A stretch of 64,000 nucleotides of DNA, from assembly GCF_900128895.1 (NCBI RefSeq), contig NZ_FSQW01000001.1, positions 558,001-622,000 on the forward strand, written 5' to 3'. Of the stretch, positions 33,907 through 43,005 are shown in pieces. Each line of letters opens with the position of its first letter. Positions within the stretch are counted from its first letter, which is position 1. The notes beneath the pieces were generated by a model that was not told where the DNA came from, did no database searches, and was given only the letters and a program-made list of their open reading frames with translations. This DNA comes from Parasphingorhabdus marina DSM 22363 (GTDB lineage: Bacteria > Pseudomonadota > Alphaproteobacteria > Sphingomonadales > Sphingomonadaceae). The translations under genes and the position numbers were made by a program.

Positions 33907-34230
33907 TTATTCCGTCGGATCAGCCGTATCGCTGTCCTCCGCCATGCTGTCGGTTGTTTCTTCCGCATCCGCGTCGGATTCCATCGCACTGTCTGTTGTG
34001 GATTCACTCGCATCCATTTCATCCGTACCAGCGTCCGGCAGCGTCTCATCCGTTACGGCATTGCCATCGCTGTCCTGGACCACGCCATCCGGCATGGGTT
34101 CGGTCAGGACCGGCTCTTCCGGCATTTGTGTATCAGACAGCGGCTCTTCGGTTGCCTGATCCACGGCTTCTTCGGAACAGGCAGAAACGGCCAACAGAAC
34201 GGGAAGGGCGGCAATTAGGGCGATTTTCAT
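33907..34230 (-). CDS. Acidic putative lipoprotein
   Basis: The 107-residue product has a signal peptide and lipobox (LLAVSAC) and then a mature region almost entirely of Asp, Glu, Thr, Ser and Pro, with no predicted globular domain. It resembles other short acidic lipoproteins of sphingomonads, but there is no named family. AGGAGACC lies upstream of the ATG. Such a low-complexity acidic tail may bind cations or act as a spacer at the outer membrane; this is a guess. It converges with the aspartyl protease gene. Confidence 0.7.
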   Translation of the reverse strand: MKIALIAALPVLLAVSACSEEAVDQATEEPLSDTQMPEEPVLTEPMPDGVVQDSDGNAVTDETLPDAGTDEMDASESTTDSAMESDADAEETTDSMAEDSDTADPTE

Positions 34231-34287
34231 GATTCAGGTCTCCTGAATTTCAGTCACGTTACGTGCCCCCAAAATTCCCCTGAATAT

Positions 34288-34926
34288 TCAGGGCCCGAAA
34301 CGCGGCTCCTCGTCTCCGGTTTTCCACTGGGGATATTTTGCCATGATTGCGGCAAAAATATCCGAAGCCAAGTGTCCCTGAAGCCACGGAAGTAGGGCAG
34401 GGAGCTTTTGCGCGTCAAACCAGTTGCGGTCGGTATTGGCAAATTGACGGACGAACGGAAAAATTGCAAAATCTGCAAGTCCGGGGTTTTTGCCCAGTAT
34501 CTGGCGGTTTTCCGCTATTCGGCCGTCCAGTTGCCGGAGAAATTGCAGGCCGCTTGCGCGATGTTCCAGCGGATCGACATTTTCATAGCGCGTCGGATAT
34601 TTGTAGCGGTCCAGATGGTGTTTGAATTCCGTTTCGGTCTGTTCCGCAAGCTTCCTGGCGTCATCACGATGCTCCAGCCAGTCCTGCGGATCATTTTGCG
34701 CCAGAGCCCACAACATGATCTCTAAGCTTTCCTCCAGAACCTGACCATCTTCCAGTTGCAGCACGGGCACGGTCGCCTTGGGGGAGATTGCGATCATTTC
34801 TGGCGGTTTGTCGCGCAGGACCACCTCTCGCAAGCGCACCGCCTGGCCACTGACATGGAGCGCCATTCGTGCCCGCATCGCATATGGGCAGCGCCGAAAA
34901 CTGTAGAGGACTGGCAGAGCCGTCAT
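34288..34926 (-). CDS. Glutathione S-transferase family protein
   Basis: The 212-residue protein has a thioredoxin-fold N-terminal domain (LYSFRRCPYAMRARMAL near residue 8, with the CPYAMR motif; SPKATVPVLQLEDGQVLEESLEIM near 48) and an all-helical C-terminal domain. The Cys in the CPYA motif suggests an omega-like or YfcG-type GST with thiol-transferase rather than conjugating activity. Its ATG overlaps the trhO stop (ATGA), so the two genes are translationally coupled. Confidence 0.88.
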   Translation of the reverse strand: MTALPVLYSFRRCPYAMRARMALHVSGQAVRLREVVLRDKPPEMIAISPKATVPVLQLEDGQVLEESLEIMLWALAQNDPQDWLEHRDDARKLAEQTETEFKHHLDRYKYPTRYENVDPLEHRASGLQFLRQLDGRIAENRQILGKNPGLADFAIFPFVRQFANTDRNWFDAQKLPALLPWLQGHLASDIFAAIMAKYPQWKTGDEEPRFGP

Positions 34927-35939
34927 TTCCAGTTGATATCCTTGTCCCAGCCCGTGTCCGGCTCGAAGCCGCCCCCGGGGGTCTTGTCCAGCTTTTGCGC
35001 GAGATGCGCACGGCCTTCCTGCGCAGCCTTTTCAACCTGGCGTTGTCGCTCGCGATATCGCCGGCGCTGTTCTTCGGTCCGTGTCTCGTGACAATAGGGG
35101 CAGGATTCGCCGGGAACATATGTGTCAGACTGCCGGTCTTCTGGGCTGAGCGGCATTCGGCAGGCATGGCATTGGCCATAGTCGCTCTGCTTCAATCCGT
35201 GCCCCACGGCCACGCGTTGGTCGAACAGAAAACAGTCGCCTTCCCAGGAACTTTGCTCTTCCGGAATATTTTCGAGATATTTGAGAATGCCGCCCTTGAG
35301 ATGGTGGACATCATCAAATCCCTGCGCTTTCACATAAGCGGTGGCCTTCTCACAGCGGATGCCACCGGTGCAGAACATGGCAATTCGCGGCGATTTGTCG
35401 GTTTGCTGACGGATCTCTTTGGCAAAATTATCAAACCAGGCCGGAAAATCGCGAAATGTCTCTGTTTCGGGATTAATTGCCCCCTCAAAGCTGCCAATCG
35501 CCACTTCATAGCCATTGCGGGTATCGATCACGACCGTATCCGGGTCGCTGATCATGGCATTCCAGTCCGCCGGATCGACATACTCCCCTTTGGCGCGCGC
35601 CGCATCAATGCCTTCCACGCCCATGCTGACGATTTCCTTTTTCAGCCGCACTTTCATGCGGAGAAACGGCATTTCGGCCGCGCTGGAATATTTGACTTCC
35701 AGACGGTCAAAGCCGGGCAGGGATCGCAGATAGGACATCACATCCGTGATAGCTTCGGCCGACCCCGCAATGGTCCCGTTCATACCTTCGCTGGCCAGCA
35801 GAATAGTGCCCTTCAGGCCCAGTGCCTCGCATCGTTCGAGAATCGGCGCCTGGAGCATCGCCGGATCGTCAACCACGGCAAAGTGATAGAGCGCGGCCAC
35901 GCGGATTTCGTCGCCGGAAACGGATGGTGCTTCGGTCAT
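34923..35939 (-). CDS. trhO: Oxygen-dependent tRNA uridine(34) hydroxylase (rhodanese-like)
   Basis: The 338-residue protein (formerly YceA) has an N-terminal alpha/beta domain, a rhodanese domain with the catalytic Cys in MFCTGGIRCEKA near residue 180, VIDTRNGYEVAIG near 135, and a Cys-rich tail (CHACRMPLSPEDR, GESCPYC) near 270-295 that may bind metal. TrhO hydroxylates U34 of certain tRNAs to 5-hydroxyuridine using oxygen. The ATG at 35939 begins MTEAPSVSGDEIRV; the frame extends to 36023 but overlaps pdeM, which starts divergently at 36022. gst is coupled downstream. Confidence 0.92.
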   Translation of the reverse strand: MTEAPSVSGDEIRVAALYHFAVVDDPAMLQAPILERCEALGLKGTILLASEGMNGTIAGSAEAITDVMSYLRSLPGFDRLEVKYSSAAEMPFLRMKVRLKKEIVSMGVEGIDAARAKGEYVDPADWNAMISDPDTVVIDTRNGYEVAIGSFEGAINPETETFRDFPAWFDNFAKEIRQQTDKSPRIAMFCTGGIRCEKATAYVKAQGFDDVHHLKGGILKYLENIPEEQSSWEGDCFLFDQRVAVGHGLKQSDYGQCHACRMPLSPEDRQSDTYVPGESCPYCHETRTEEQRRRYRERQRQVEKAAQEGRAHLAQKLDKTPGGGFEPDTGWDKDINWK

Positions 35940-36021
35940 GTCGCCGCATATAGGTGCACTCGCCCGAATTATCCAACCCTTCGGGCTTGCGCCGGAAGAT
36001 CGATCATCGCATATCAGGGCC

Positions 36022-36744
36022 ATGGTTCCCCTTTCGTTCGCAAATCACAAATTTGAGGTGGTTGCCCCCGCCGCTCTGTTCTGGCCGCAATATGAAGCGC
36101 TGCTGGTGGCGGATCTGCATCTGGAAAAGGCAAGCTTTTATGCGCGCCAGGGGCAGATGCTCCCGCCATATGACAGCCGTGCGACACTGGATGAACTGGC
36201 CGGGCTGGTCCGGCAGACGGCCGCACGCCGGGTCTTCTGCCTGGGTGACAATTATCATGATGATGCCGGGGAGGCCCGACTGGAAGGTGGCGCCGCTGCA
36301 CTTCTGCGAGACCTGACCAACCGGCTCGAATGGATATGGATCAGCGGCAACCATGACCGCGACGTGACGGGCCTTTGGGGCGGGAAAGTGATGCCGGAAT
36401 GGACGGGAAGCGGAATCAGTCTCCGCCATGAAGCCACGGCGGAGCCGCGATCGCCGGAGATATCCGGGCATTATCATCCGAAATTCCGGGTGCAGACAAG
36501 AGGCCGCCATGTGTCGCGACGCTGCTTCGTGCGAACGTCGCAGCATCTGATCATGCCGGCCTTCGGGTCGCTGACCGGCGGTCTGGATGCGGCAAGCGAA
36601 GTGCTTGAGGATGCGGTCGGGGGTCCAGCCGAAGCCCTGATTCACGTGCACGGCAAGCTGCTTTCATTCCCGCTGGGATTTGCAGCGCGCCCGGCGATTA
36701 CAACCGACCAGCCGCAACTGCCTCTGGCATTGGTGCGCGACTGA
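36022..36744 (+). CDS. pdeM: Ligase-associated DNA damage response endonuclease PdeM
   Basis: The 240-residue protein is a calcineurin-like metallophosphoesterase of the PdeM type: VADLHLEKASF near residue 31 (DxH), FCLGDNYHDD near 73 (GDxxD), ISGNHDRDV near 109 (GNHD), and GHYHPKF near 148 (GHxH). In the ligase-associated DNA damage response set it is encoded with the Lhr helicase, ligase and exonuclease. Here the helicase ends 4.3 kb upstream, with proteases, a lipoprotein, a GST and trhO between. It is divergent from trhO and 16 bases before bioF. Confidence 0.9.
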   Translation: MVPLSFANHKFEVVAPAALFWPQYEALLVADLHLEKASFYARQGQMLPPYDSRATLDELAGLVRQTAARRVFCLGDNYHDDAGEARLEGGAAALLRDLTNRLEWIWISGNHDRDVTGLWGGKVMPEWTGSGISLRHEATAEPRSPEISGHYHPKFRVQTRGRHVSRRCFVRTSQHLIMPAFGSLTGGLDAASEVLEDAVGGPAEALIHVHGKLLSFPLGFAARPAITTDQPQLPLALVRD

Positions 36745-36760
36745 CTGCTAACAGCAATCC

Positions 36761-37903
36761 ATGCCGCGAATCACGCCCTATGAAAATCAGCTGGAAGCGC
36801 TCGCACAGGCGGGAAGACGCCGGTCTCTGATCATTCCCGAGGGCCGGGACTTTTCTTCGAACGACTATCTTGGTCTGGCGCGCAGCACATTTCTGCGCGA
36901 GGCTGCGAAAGAGGCCCTGGACGGTGGCATGGCGCACGGATCGGGCGGCTCGCGACTGCTTGGCGGCAATCATCCGGAACATGAGTCACTCGAAACCTAT
37001 GCCGCGGCGCATTATGATGCTGATTCCGCGCTGTTTTTCAGCTCCGGATATACGGCCAATCTGGCTCTTTTCTCGACTGTGCCGCAGCAGGGCGATCTGG
37101 TGCTGTATGACAGCCTGGTTCACGCGAGCGCGCATGACGGCATGAAGCTGGGCCGCGCCGATACACAAATGTTTGCACATAATGACTGCAACGATCTTGA
37201 GAGCCGGATCCGGCAGTTTCGGGCGTCCGGCGGAACCGGCACAATCTGGGTCGCCACCGAAAGCCTGTTCAGCATGGACGGTGACACCGCCCCGCTGGCG
37301 GACCTGTTGCAACTGGCCGATCGTCATGACGCCATGCTCGTGATCGATGAAGCCCATGCCACGGGCGTGTTCGGCACGGGGGGCAGGGGCCTTTCGGCTG
37401 ATCTGGGCCGGCGCGAAAATATTCTCTCGCTGCGGACCTGCGGCAAGGCGCTGGGTGTTGAAGGCGGCCTGATCACCATGCCGGTGCTGTTGCGGGATTT
37501 CTTTGTGAACCGGGCACGGGCCTTCATTTTCTCGACCGCTCCGAGTCCGCTGACCGCGCATCTGGTCGAGCGGGCGATTCGCCATGTGGACGAGACACCC
37601 GTGTTGCAGCAGCAGCTGCATGCACATATCGCCCTGACCAGAGAGCTCCTGTCCGGACATGCTGCGGCCAGTGGGACCGGCAGCCAGATATTTCCGGTGA
37701 TCCTGGGAGACGACCGGAAAGCTGTCGCGATAGCCAGCCAGTTGCAGCAGCAGGGCTTTGACGTCCGTGCCATTCGCCCGCCAACGGTCCCGGCCGGGAC
37801 CGCCCGATTGCGAATCTCCCTGACCCTGAATGTCAGTGAACAGGATATTCAGGATCTGGCCGAAGCGCTGGAACACGCTTTGCAATTGGAGGAAGCCGCA
37901 TGA
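36761..37903 (+). CDS. bioF: 8-amino-7-oxononanoate synthase
   Basis: The 380-residue PLP enzyme condenses pimeloyl thioester with alanine, the first committed ring-forming step of biotin synthesis. It shows SNDYLGLA, GSGGSRLLGGNHPEHESLE, FSSGYTANLAL, DEAHATGVFGTGGRG near residue 195 (PLP ring contact) and SLRTCGKALGVEGG with the PLP Lys near 228. Its stop overlaps the bioD start by four bases. The order bioF-bioD-bioA is one transcription unit, possibly driven from upstream of pdeM. Confidence 0.93.
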   Translation: MPRITPYENQLEALAQAGRRRSLIIPEGRDFSSNDYLGLARSTFLREAAKEALDGGMAHGSGGSRLLGGNHPEHESLETYAAAHYDADSALFFSSGYTANLALFSTVPQQGDLVLYDSLVHASAHDGMKLGRADTQMFAHNDCNDLESRIRQFRASGGTGTIWVATESLFSMDGDTAPLADLLQLADRHDAMLVIDEAHATGVFGTGGRGLSADLGRRENILSLRTCGKALGVEGGLITMPVLLRDFFVNRARAFIFSTAPSPLTAHLVERAIRHVDETPVLQQQLHAHIALTRELLSGHAAASGTGSQIFPVILGDDRKAVAIASQLQQQGFDVRAIRPPTVPAGTARLRISLTLNVSEQDIQDLAEALEHALQLEEAA

Positions 37904-38529
37904 ACAGACAGTGGGTCGTCACCGGGACCGATACCGATATCGGCAAGACCGTCTTTGCGGCCGCTTTGACCGGCGCCCTGCAAGCCAGTTACTGGAAGCC
38001 GGTGCAAGCCGGGCTGGAAGACGGAACCGATAGTGAGACCATATTGCGGTTGTCCGGTTTGCCGGCAAAGCATGTTTTGCCGGAGGCCTATCGCCTGAAA
38101 ATCCCGGCTTCGCCCCATTATTCGGCAGCACAGGAAGGCCTCAGGATTTCCGCGGACGATCTGCAAGTGCCTGAATCCAGCCGGCCGCTGGTGATCGAGG
38201 GCGCGGGCGGGGCGCTGGTCCCGATCAATGAAAACTTCCTCTACGCTGACCTGTTTGCACGCTGGAAAATCCCGGCGATCATCGTGGCATCAACGCGCCT
38301 TGGAACCATCAACCACAGTCTGCTGACCATCGAGGCCCTGCGCGCCCGTGCCGTCCCGATTCTCGGCATGGCCTTTGTCGGTGAGGCCGTGCCCGATAGC
38401 CAGAATACCATCTGTGCGATCGGCAAGGTGCCGGAACTGGGGCGCCTTCCGATGCTTTCTGACCTCTCGGCGAGTGCGCTGGCTACCGCATTTGCAGAAC
38501 ATTTTGACCTGGAGCGATTTGCGGCATGA
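37900..38529 (+). CDS. bioD: ATP-dependent dethiobiotin synthetase
   Basis: The 209-residue protein has the P-loop GTDTDIGKTVFAAAL near residue 7, the WKPVQAGLEDGTDSETI segment, and EGAGGALVPINE near 103. It closes the ureido ring of dethiobiotin using CO2 and ATP. Start and stop both overlap neighbouring biotin genes by four bases. Confidence 0.95.
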   Translation: MNRQWVVTGTDTDIGKTVFAAALTGALQASYWKPVQAGLEDGTDSETILRLSGLPAKHVLPEAYRLKIPASPHYSAAQEGLRISADDLQVPESSRPLVIEGAGGALVPINENFLYADLFARWKIPAIIVASTRLGTINHSLLTIEALRARAVPILGMAFVGEAVPDSQNTICAIGKVPELGRLPMLSDLSASALATAFAEHFDLERFAA

Positions 38530-39782
38530 CAACGCGAATCTGGCATCCTTTCACCCAGCACGGACTGGGCGAGCCGATTCCCGAGATCGCCCGTGCCGAG
38601 GGGGCCGTTCTTTACAAAACCGACGGTACGCCGATTATCGACGCCATTTCGAGCTGGTGGGTCCAGACACACGGCCATTGCCATCCGGATATTGTCGCCG
38701 CGATTCAGGCGCAAAGTGCTGAGCTGGACCAGATGATCTTTGCCGGCTGGACCCATGGTCCGGCGCAGCATCTGGCGGAAGGGCTTGGCGAATTCCTGCC
38801 GGATTCGCTCGACCATATTTTCTTTTCGGACAGCGGATCGACGGCCGTTGAAGTCGCGCTCAAAATGGCGCTGGGATTCTGGCACAATCAGAATATCGCC
38901 CGCCGGCGGATTCTGGTGATGGAACATAGTTATCATGGCGACACTATCGGCGCGATGTCGATCGGCGCCCGCGGAGTGTTCAACCAGGCTTATGCTCCGC
39001 TGCTTTTCGACGTCGGTACGATCCCCTTCCCCGAAGCCAGCAAGGAAGAGGATATGGCTGCTGCGCTTCGGGCTTTTTGCCAGGACAGCGACAACCCGCC
39101 CGCTGCGCTGATAGTGGAACCGCTGGTGCTCGGGGCAGGGGGCATGAAAATCTACTCTCCCGAATTGCTGCGCCAGCTTCATGACATTTGTTACGAGCAT
39201 GACGTGCTGTTCATTGCCGATGAAGTCATGACCGGATGGGGCCGGACGGGCACAGTCTTCGCGTGCGAACAAGCGGGAATCAGCCCAGACATCCTGTGCA
39301 TGGCCAAGGGACTGACCGGCGGGGTGATCCCGCTGGCTGTGACCGCCGCTACAAAGCCGATTTACGATGCCCATTATTCGCAAGACCGTTCTAAAATGTT
39401 CTTTCATTCCAGCAGCTTCACCGCCAATCCCGTTGCCTGTGCCGCGGCCGGTGCCAACCTCAAGATCTGGCGGGAAGAGCCTGTGCAAGAGCGAATCGAT
39501 GCCATCATCGCCCGGCATGAAGCCTTTGCCGCGAGATTGCACAACCGGTCCAATATCTCTGCGGTCCGGCAATGCGGCACCATTTTGGCGTTCGAGATTG
39601 ATGACAGTTCCGGCGATTACATGTCGAGCCTTGGCCCCGAGCTGCTGCGCTTTTTCCGGGAACGCAATGTGCTTCTCCGGCCGCTTGGAAATACCGTCTA
39701 TGTGATGCCGCCATATTGTATTCGCCCGGAGGAACTGGATCAGGTCTATTCCGTTATTGAAGAGGCGATAGACCATTTTTGA
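38526..39782 (+). CDS. bioA: Adenosylmethionine-8-amino-7-oxononanoate transaminase
   Basis: The 418-residue class III aminotransferase makes 7,8-diaminopelargonate. It starts IWHPFTQHG, has DAISSWWVQTHGHCHPDI near residue 40, SDSGSTAVEVALKMAL near 100, IADEVMTGWGRTG near 235, the PLP Lys in MAKGLTGG near 265, and HSSSFTANPVACAAA near 298. It uses SAM as amino donor. bioB and the early acyl-chain genes (bioC/bioH or equivalents) are not in this window. Confidence 0.95.
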   Translation: MTTRIWHPFTQHGLGEPIPEIARAEGAVLYKTDGTPIIDAISSWWVQTHGHCHPDIVAAIQAQSAELDQMIFAGWTHGPAQHLAEGLGEFLPDSLDHIFFSDSGSTAVEVALKMALGFWHNQNIARRRILVMEHSYHGDTIGAMSIGARGVFNQAYAPLLFDVGTIPFPEASKEEDMAAALRAFCQDSDNPPAALIVEPLVLGAGGMKIYSPELLRQLHDICYEHDVLFIADEVMTGWGRTGTVFACEQAGISPDILCMAKGLTGGVIPLAVTAATKPIYDAHYSQDRSKMFFHSSSFTANPVACAAAGANLKIWREEPVQERIDAIIARHEAFAARLHNRSNISAVRQCGTILAFEIDDSSGDYMSSLGPELLRFFRERNVLLRPLGNTVYVMPPYCIRPEELDQVYSVIEEAIDHF

Positions 39783-39848
39783 TTATTCCGCCGTGTTGAG
39801 CGGATTATCGACTTTGCATAACACCAGAAAAACTTGCATGGGTCGGGA

Positions 39849-41684
39849 ATGGAAATAGTAGATTCACTCATGGTCAAGATCGCGCTGATCGGCCTGCTCG
39901 GCATCGGCGCGCAATGGGTAGCCTGGCGCACCGGCCGGCCGGCCATCGCACTGATGCTGATTGTCGGGATTATCGCCGGACCGGTATTGGGAATTATCGA
40001 TCCCGAGCGCGACTTTGGTGCACTGCAGGAGCCCATCATCAAGCTAGCGGTGGCGGTGATCCTGTTCGAAGGCGGCTTAAGTCTCAATTTCCGCGAACTG
40101 CGCCAGGCAGGTGGTGCCGTGACAATGATGGTCCTGATCGCCGGACCGATTGCCTGGATTCTTGGAACCGCGGCCGCGCATTATGGTGCCGGTCTGTCCT
40201 GGGAAATTTCGGCGCTGCTTGGCGGGATCATGATTGTGACCGGTCCGACCGTGATCGGCCCGATGCTGCGGACGCTCCGGGTGCCCGCCCGGGTTCGCAA
40301 TATCCTGAAATGGGAAGGCATTGTGAACGACCCGATCGGCGCGCTGCTGGCAGTCGGTATCTACGCCTACATCACCTATGAAGGTCCGGATGCGAATATT
40401 GCCGTGATCAGCATGGATGTGCTGGCGGCCAGCTTCATCGCCGGCCTGCTGGGCGCCGCACTGGGGTTTGCCATAACCTGGCTGTTCCCGCGAGGCCATG
40501 TTCCGGAATACCTGAAAGCGCCATTCCTGCTAATCACGGTCATTGCAGGCTTTGTCATTGCCGATCTGATCAAGCATGAAACCGGACTTATCACGGTAAC
40601 CGTCATGGGCGTGGTCATGGCCAACCGGCATATCTATTCCAGCCAGGCCCTGCACCGGTTCAAGGAAGACCTGGCGGTTCTGCTGATTTCAGGAGTCTTC
40701 ATCATTTTGTCCGCTACACTGGACTGGGAAACGGTCCAGCAGTTCCAGTTCCGTTTCATTGTCTTCCTGATTTTGCTGCTGTTTCTGGTGCGGCCGATTT
40801 CGGTTCTGGTCGCGTTGCTGTTTACATCGGTGCCTTGGCGCGAACGACTGTTCATCGCCTGGATCGCGCCGCGCGGGATTGTGGCGGTGGCGATTACCGG
40901 CCTGTTTGCCCTGCGACTGACGGAATATGGCATGCCCGGAGCAGAGGCGCTTGTGCCGCTCAGTTTCGCGGTCGTGATCGCAACCATTTTTGCCCATGGC
41001 TTTTCCGCGGCCTGGGTCGCCGAAAAGCTGGGCATTGCCGAAGGCAAGGGCGAAGGCGTGTTGATCGTCGGCGCCACCCGCTGGTCCGTGGCACTCGGCA
41101 AGCTGCTCAAGAAAATGGATGTCGACGTGATGATCGCGGATACCAGCCGCTTCGCGTTGCGACGGGCCAAACAGGAAGAATTGCGTATTCATCAGGGCGA
41201 CATTCTCGACGAGGCCCATAATGACAATGTCGACCTTGGTGAGTTTCAGCATCTGATCGTGGCGACCGATGATGACAGCCACAATCAGTTGATCACCGCT
41301 GACCTCGGTCCGGAAATGGGCTTTGACCAGATCACCCGTCTGTCCAATGACAGCCGCGGCAAGAGCAAGGTTGGCTATGGACGGATTCTGTTTGAGTCCG
41401 GTGCCGATTTTACCAGCCTGCTCGATCGTGAGCGCGCCGGATGGCGATTTAGCAAAACCAATATTACGCCCGTATTTTCCGAAGAGGAATATCGTCGCAA
41501 TCTTGGCGAAGGCGAAGAACCGCTGGCTGTGCTGAAAGAAGACGGGCGGCTGCTGTTCTTTGCCACCGAGGCCCGTCCAGTGATCGAAACAGGTGACGTG
41601 GTGATCAGCTTCGTTGCCCCGGACACCCCGGAAGAGCGCAAGGCCGAACGCGAAGCCAAAGACCTCGAAAAAGGACTGGAATAA
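39849..41684 (+). CDS. Cation:proton antiporter with C-terminal Rossmann (TrkA-N-like) domain
   Basis: The 611-residue inner-membrane protein has about 12 predicted helices over residues 1-400 of the Na+/H+ exchanger type (CPA1/NhaP-like), including FEGGLSLNFRELRQAGG, GGIMIVTGPTVIGPML and NDPIGALLAVGIY with the conserved Asn-Asp. The C-terminal cytoplasmic part starts with a nucleotide-binding motif, VLIVGATRWSVALGKLL near 408, and has IVATDDDSHNQLI near 475, as in RCK_N regulatory domains. It exchanges Na+ or K+ for protons. The ATG at 39849 is preferred to a TTG five codons earlier. Confidence 0.88.
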   Translation: MEIVDSLMVKIALIGLLGIGAQWVAWRTGRPAIALMLIVGIIAGPVLGIIDPERDFGALQEPIIKLAVAVILFEGGLSLNFRELRQAGGAVTMMVLIAGPIAWILGTAAAHYGAGLSWEISALLGGIMIVTGPTVIGPMLRTLRVPARVRNILKWEGIVNDPIGALLAVGIYAYITYEGPDANIAVISMDVLAASFIAGLLGAALGFAITWLFPRGHVPEYLKAPFLLITVIAGFVIADLIKHETGLITVTVMGVVMANRHIYSSQALHRFKEDLAVLLISGVFIILSATLDWETVQQFQFRFIVFLILLLFLVRPISVLVALLFTSVPWRERLFIAWIAPRGIVAVAITGLFALRLTEYGMPGAEALVPLSFAVVIATIFAHGFSAAWVAEKLGIAEGKGEGVLIVGATRWSVALGKLLKKMDVDVMIADTSRFALRRAKQEELRIHQGDILDEAHNDNVDLGEFQHLIVATDDDSHNQLITADLGPEMGFDQITRLSNDSRGKSKVGYGRILFESGADFTSLLDRERAGWRFSKTNITPVFSEEEYRRNLGEGEEPLAVLKEDGRLLFFATEARPVIETGDVVISFVAPDTPEERKAEREAKDLEKGLE

Positions 41685-41688
41685 ATGT

Positions 41689-42372
41689 TCAGGCTGTGGC
41701 GTCGCGGGGGCCAAACAGAGCGGTGCCAACCCGGATGTGGGTGGCGCCCAGTTTGATCGCGGTTTCGAAGTCCCCCGACATGCCCATGCTGAGGCCGGAC
41801 AGCTCATGGTCCGCCGCCAGTTTCGCCAATAATGCGAAATAGGGTGCCGCATTGACGCCGGACGGGGGGACACACATCAATCCGCAAATCGGTATTCCGG
41901 CATCGCGCGCGGCGGCAATCAGGTCACCGGTCTCGGCAATTGCACATCCACCTTTTTGTGATTCTTCGCCAATGTTCACCTGCACGAAGCAGGGAATGTC
42001 CCGATCCTGTTTTTGCATCGCCTTCCCGAGCGCCCGGACGAGGGACATGCGATCGAGAGAATGGATCACATCAAAAAGTGCCACGGCATCATCAGCCTTG
42101 TTGGATTGCAGCTGACCGACAAGATGCAGGGAGACATCCGGATAGTCGGCGCGCAGTTCCGGCCATTTGGCTGCCGCTTCCTGGACTCGGTTTTCTCCGA
42201 AAACACGGTGCCCCCGCTCCAGCAAGACCCGGATTTCAGATGCGCTGCGAGTCTTGGAAATGGCCACAAGTTCGATATCCGATGCCGATCGTTCTGCGAT
42301 CGCCGCTGCCTTGGCAATATGCGTGGTAATGTCGTCGAGCGCGGAATCTCTTTTGTCAGTTTCTGCCATCAT
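41689..42372 (-). CDS. yggS: YggS family pyridoxal phosphate-binding protein
   Basis: The 227-residue protein (PLPBP/COG0325) keeps IELVAISKTRSASEIR near residue 27 with the PLP Lys, FGENRVQEAAAKW near 56, LHLVGQLQSNKADDAV near 81, and LSMGMSGDFETAIKLGATHIRVGTALFG at the end. It maintains vitamin B6 and amino-acid homeostasis. It starts with two adjacent ATG codons. It converges with the antiporter gene, 4 bases apart. Confidence 0.93.
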   Translation of the reverse strand: MMAETDKRDSALDDITTHIAKAAAIAERSASDIELVAISKTRSASEIRVLLERGHRVFGENRVQEAAAKWPELRADYPDVSLHLVGQLQSNKADDAVALFDVIHSLDRMSLVRALGKAMQKQDRDIPCFVQVNIGEESQKGGCAIAETGDLIAAARDAGIPICGLMCVPPSGVNAAPYFALLAKLAADHELSGLSMGMSGDFETAIKLGATHIRVGTALFGPRDATA

Positions 42373-42416
42373 TTTTCCCGGTTGGTTGTGGCCGGGCTAT
42401 ATGGCAGGAGGCGGGA

Positions 42417-42986
42417 ATGCGCCACCCCCCGACACCGTCAATCCTGTCGTCCGAATCCTTGCCGCGAACCTGGCTGATGACCGATGCCCGCAATGATCAA
42501 TGCCTGGAATCCGTCATCTTCAGGCTGCCTGCTGGGTCAGGGATCATATTCCGCCACTATCATCTGGGCAACAACGCGCGGCGGGAACGGTTCATGACCA
42601 TTCGCCGGCTGGCCAGAAAGAAACGGCATTTGCTGCTGCTGGCGGACCGGGCCGGGCGCGCGCGGCGCTGGGGCGCAGACGGGATTCACGGGCGCCAATG
42701 GCTATCCGCCAGAAACAGCGATCTGATCCAGAGTGCGCCTGTCCATAACCGCCAGGAAATCACCGACGCCAAGCGGAACCAGGCAGATCTGTTCTTTCTG
42801 TCTCCGGTTTTCCCGACACGCTCCCATCCTGCAGCGGCCGGTCTGCCAAACGTGCAAACCCGAAAACTCGCCGCTCTCTGTAACGGTCCGGTCATCCTCC
42901 TCGGAGGAATGTCGGCGGCCAGATTCCGGCACATGCGCCACGTTGGCGCGCACGGATGGGCGGCAATTGATTCGTTGATGCGTTAA
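42417..42986 (+). CDS. Thiamine phosphate synthase-like protein
   Basis: The 189-residue protein has a TIM-barrel pattern of the ThiE/TenI family: LPRTWLMTDARN near the start, GSGIIFRHYHL, LLLLADRAGRARRWGADGIHG near 85, ADLFFLSPVFPTRSHPAAAGL near 128 and VILLGGMSAARFRHM near 157. ThiE joins HMP-PP and HET-P to thiamine phosphate. It is shorter than ThiE (about 210), and the phosphate/pyrophosphate-binding Thr-Lys pair after PVFPT is replaced by Arg-Ser-His. Catalysis is therefore not certain. AGGAGG precedes the ATG. Divergent from yggS. Confidence 0.75.
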   Translation: MRHPPTPSILSSESLPRTWLMTDARNDQCLESVIFRLPAGSGIIFRHYHLGNNARRERFMTIRRLARKKRHLLLLADRAGRARRWGADGIHGRQWLSARNSDLIQSAPVHNRQEITDAKRNQADLFFLSPVFPTRSHPAAAGLPNVQTRKLAALCNGPVILLGGMSAARFRHMRHVGAHGWAAIDSLMR

Positions 42987-43005
42987 ATAGCGACCGGATT
43001 GCCGA

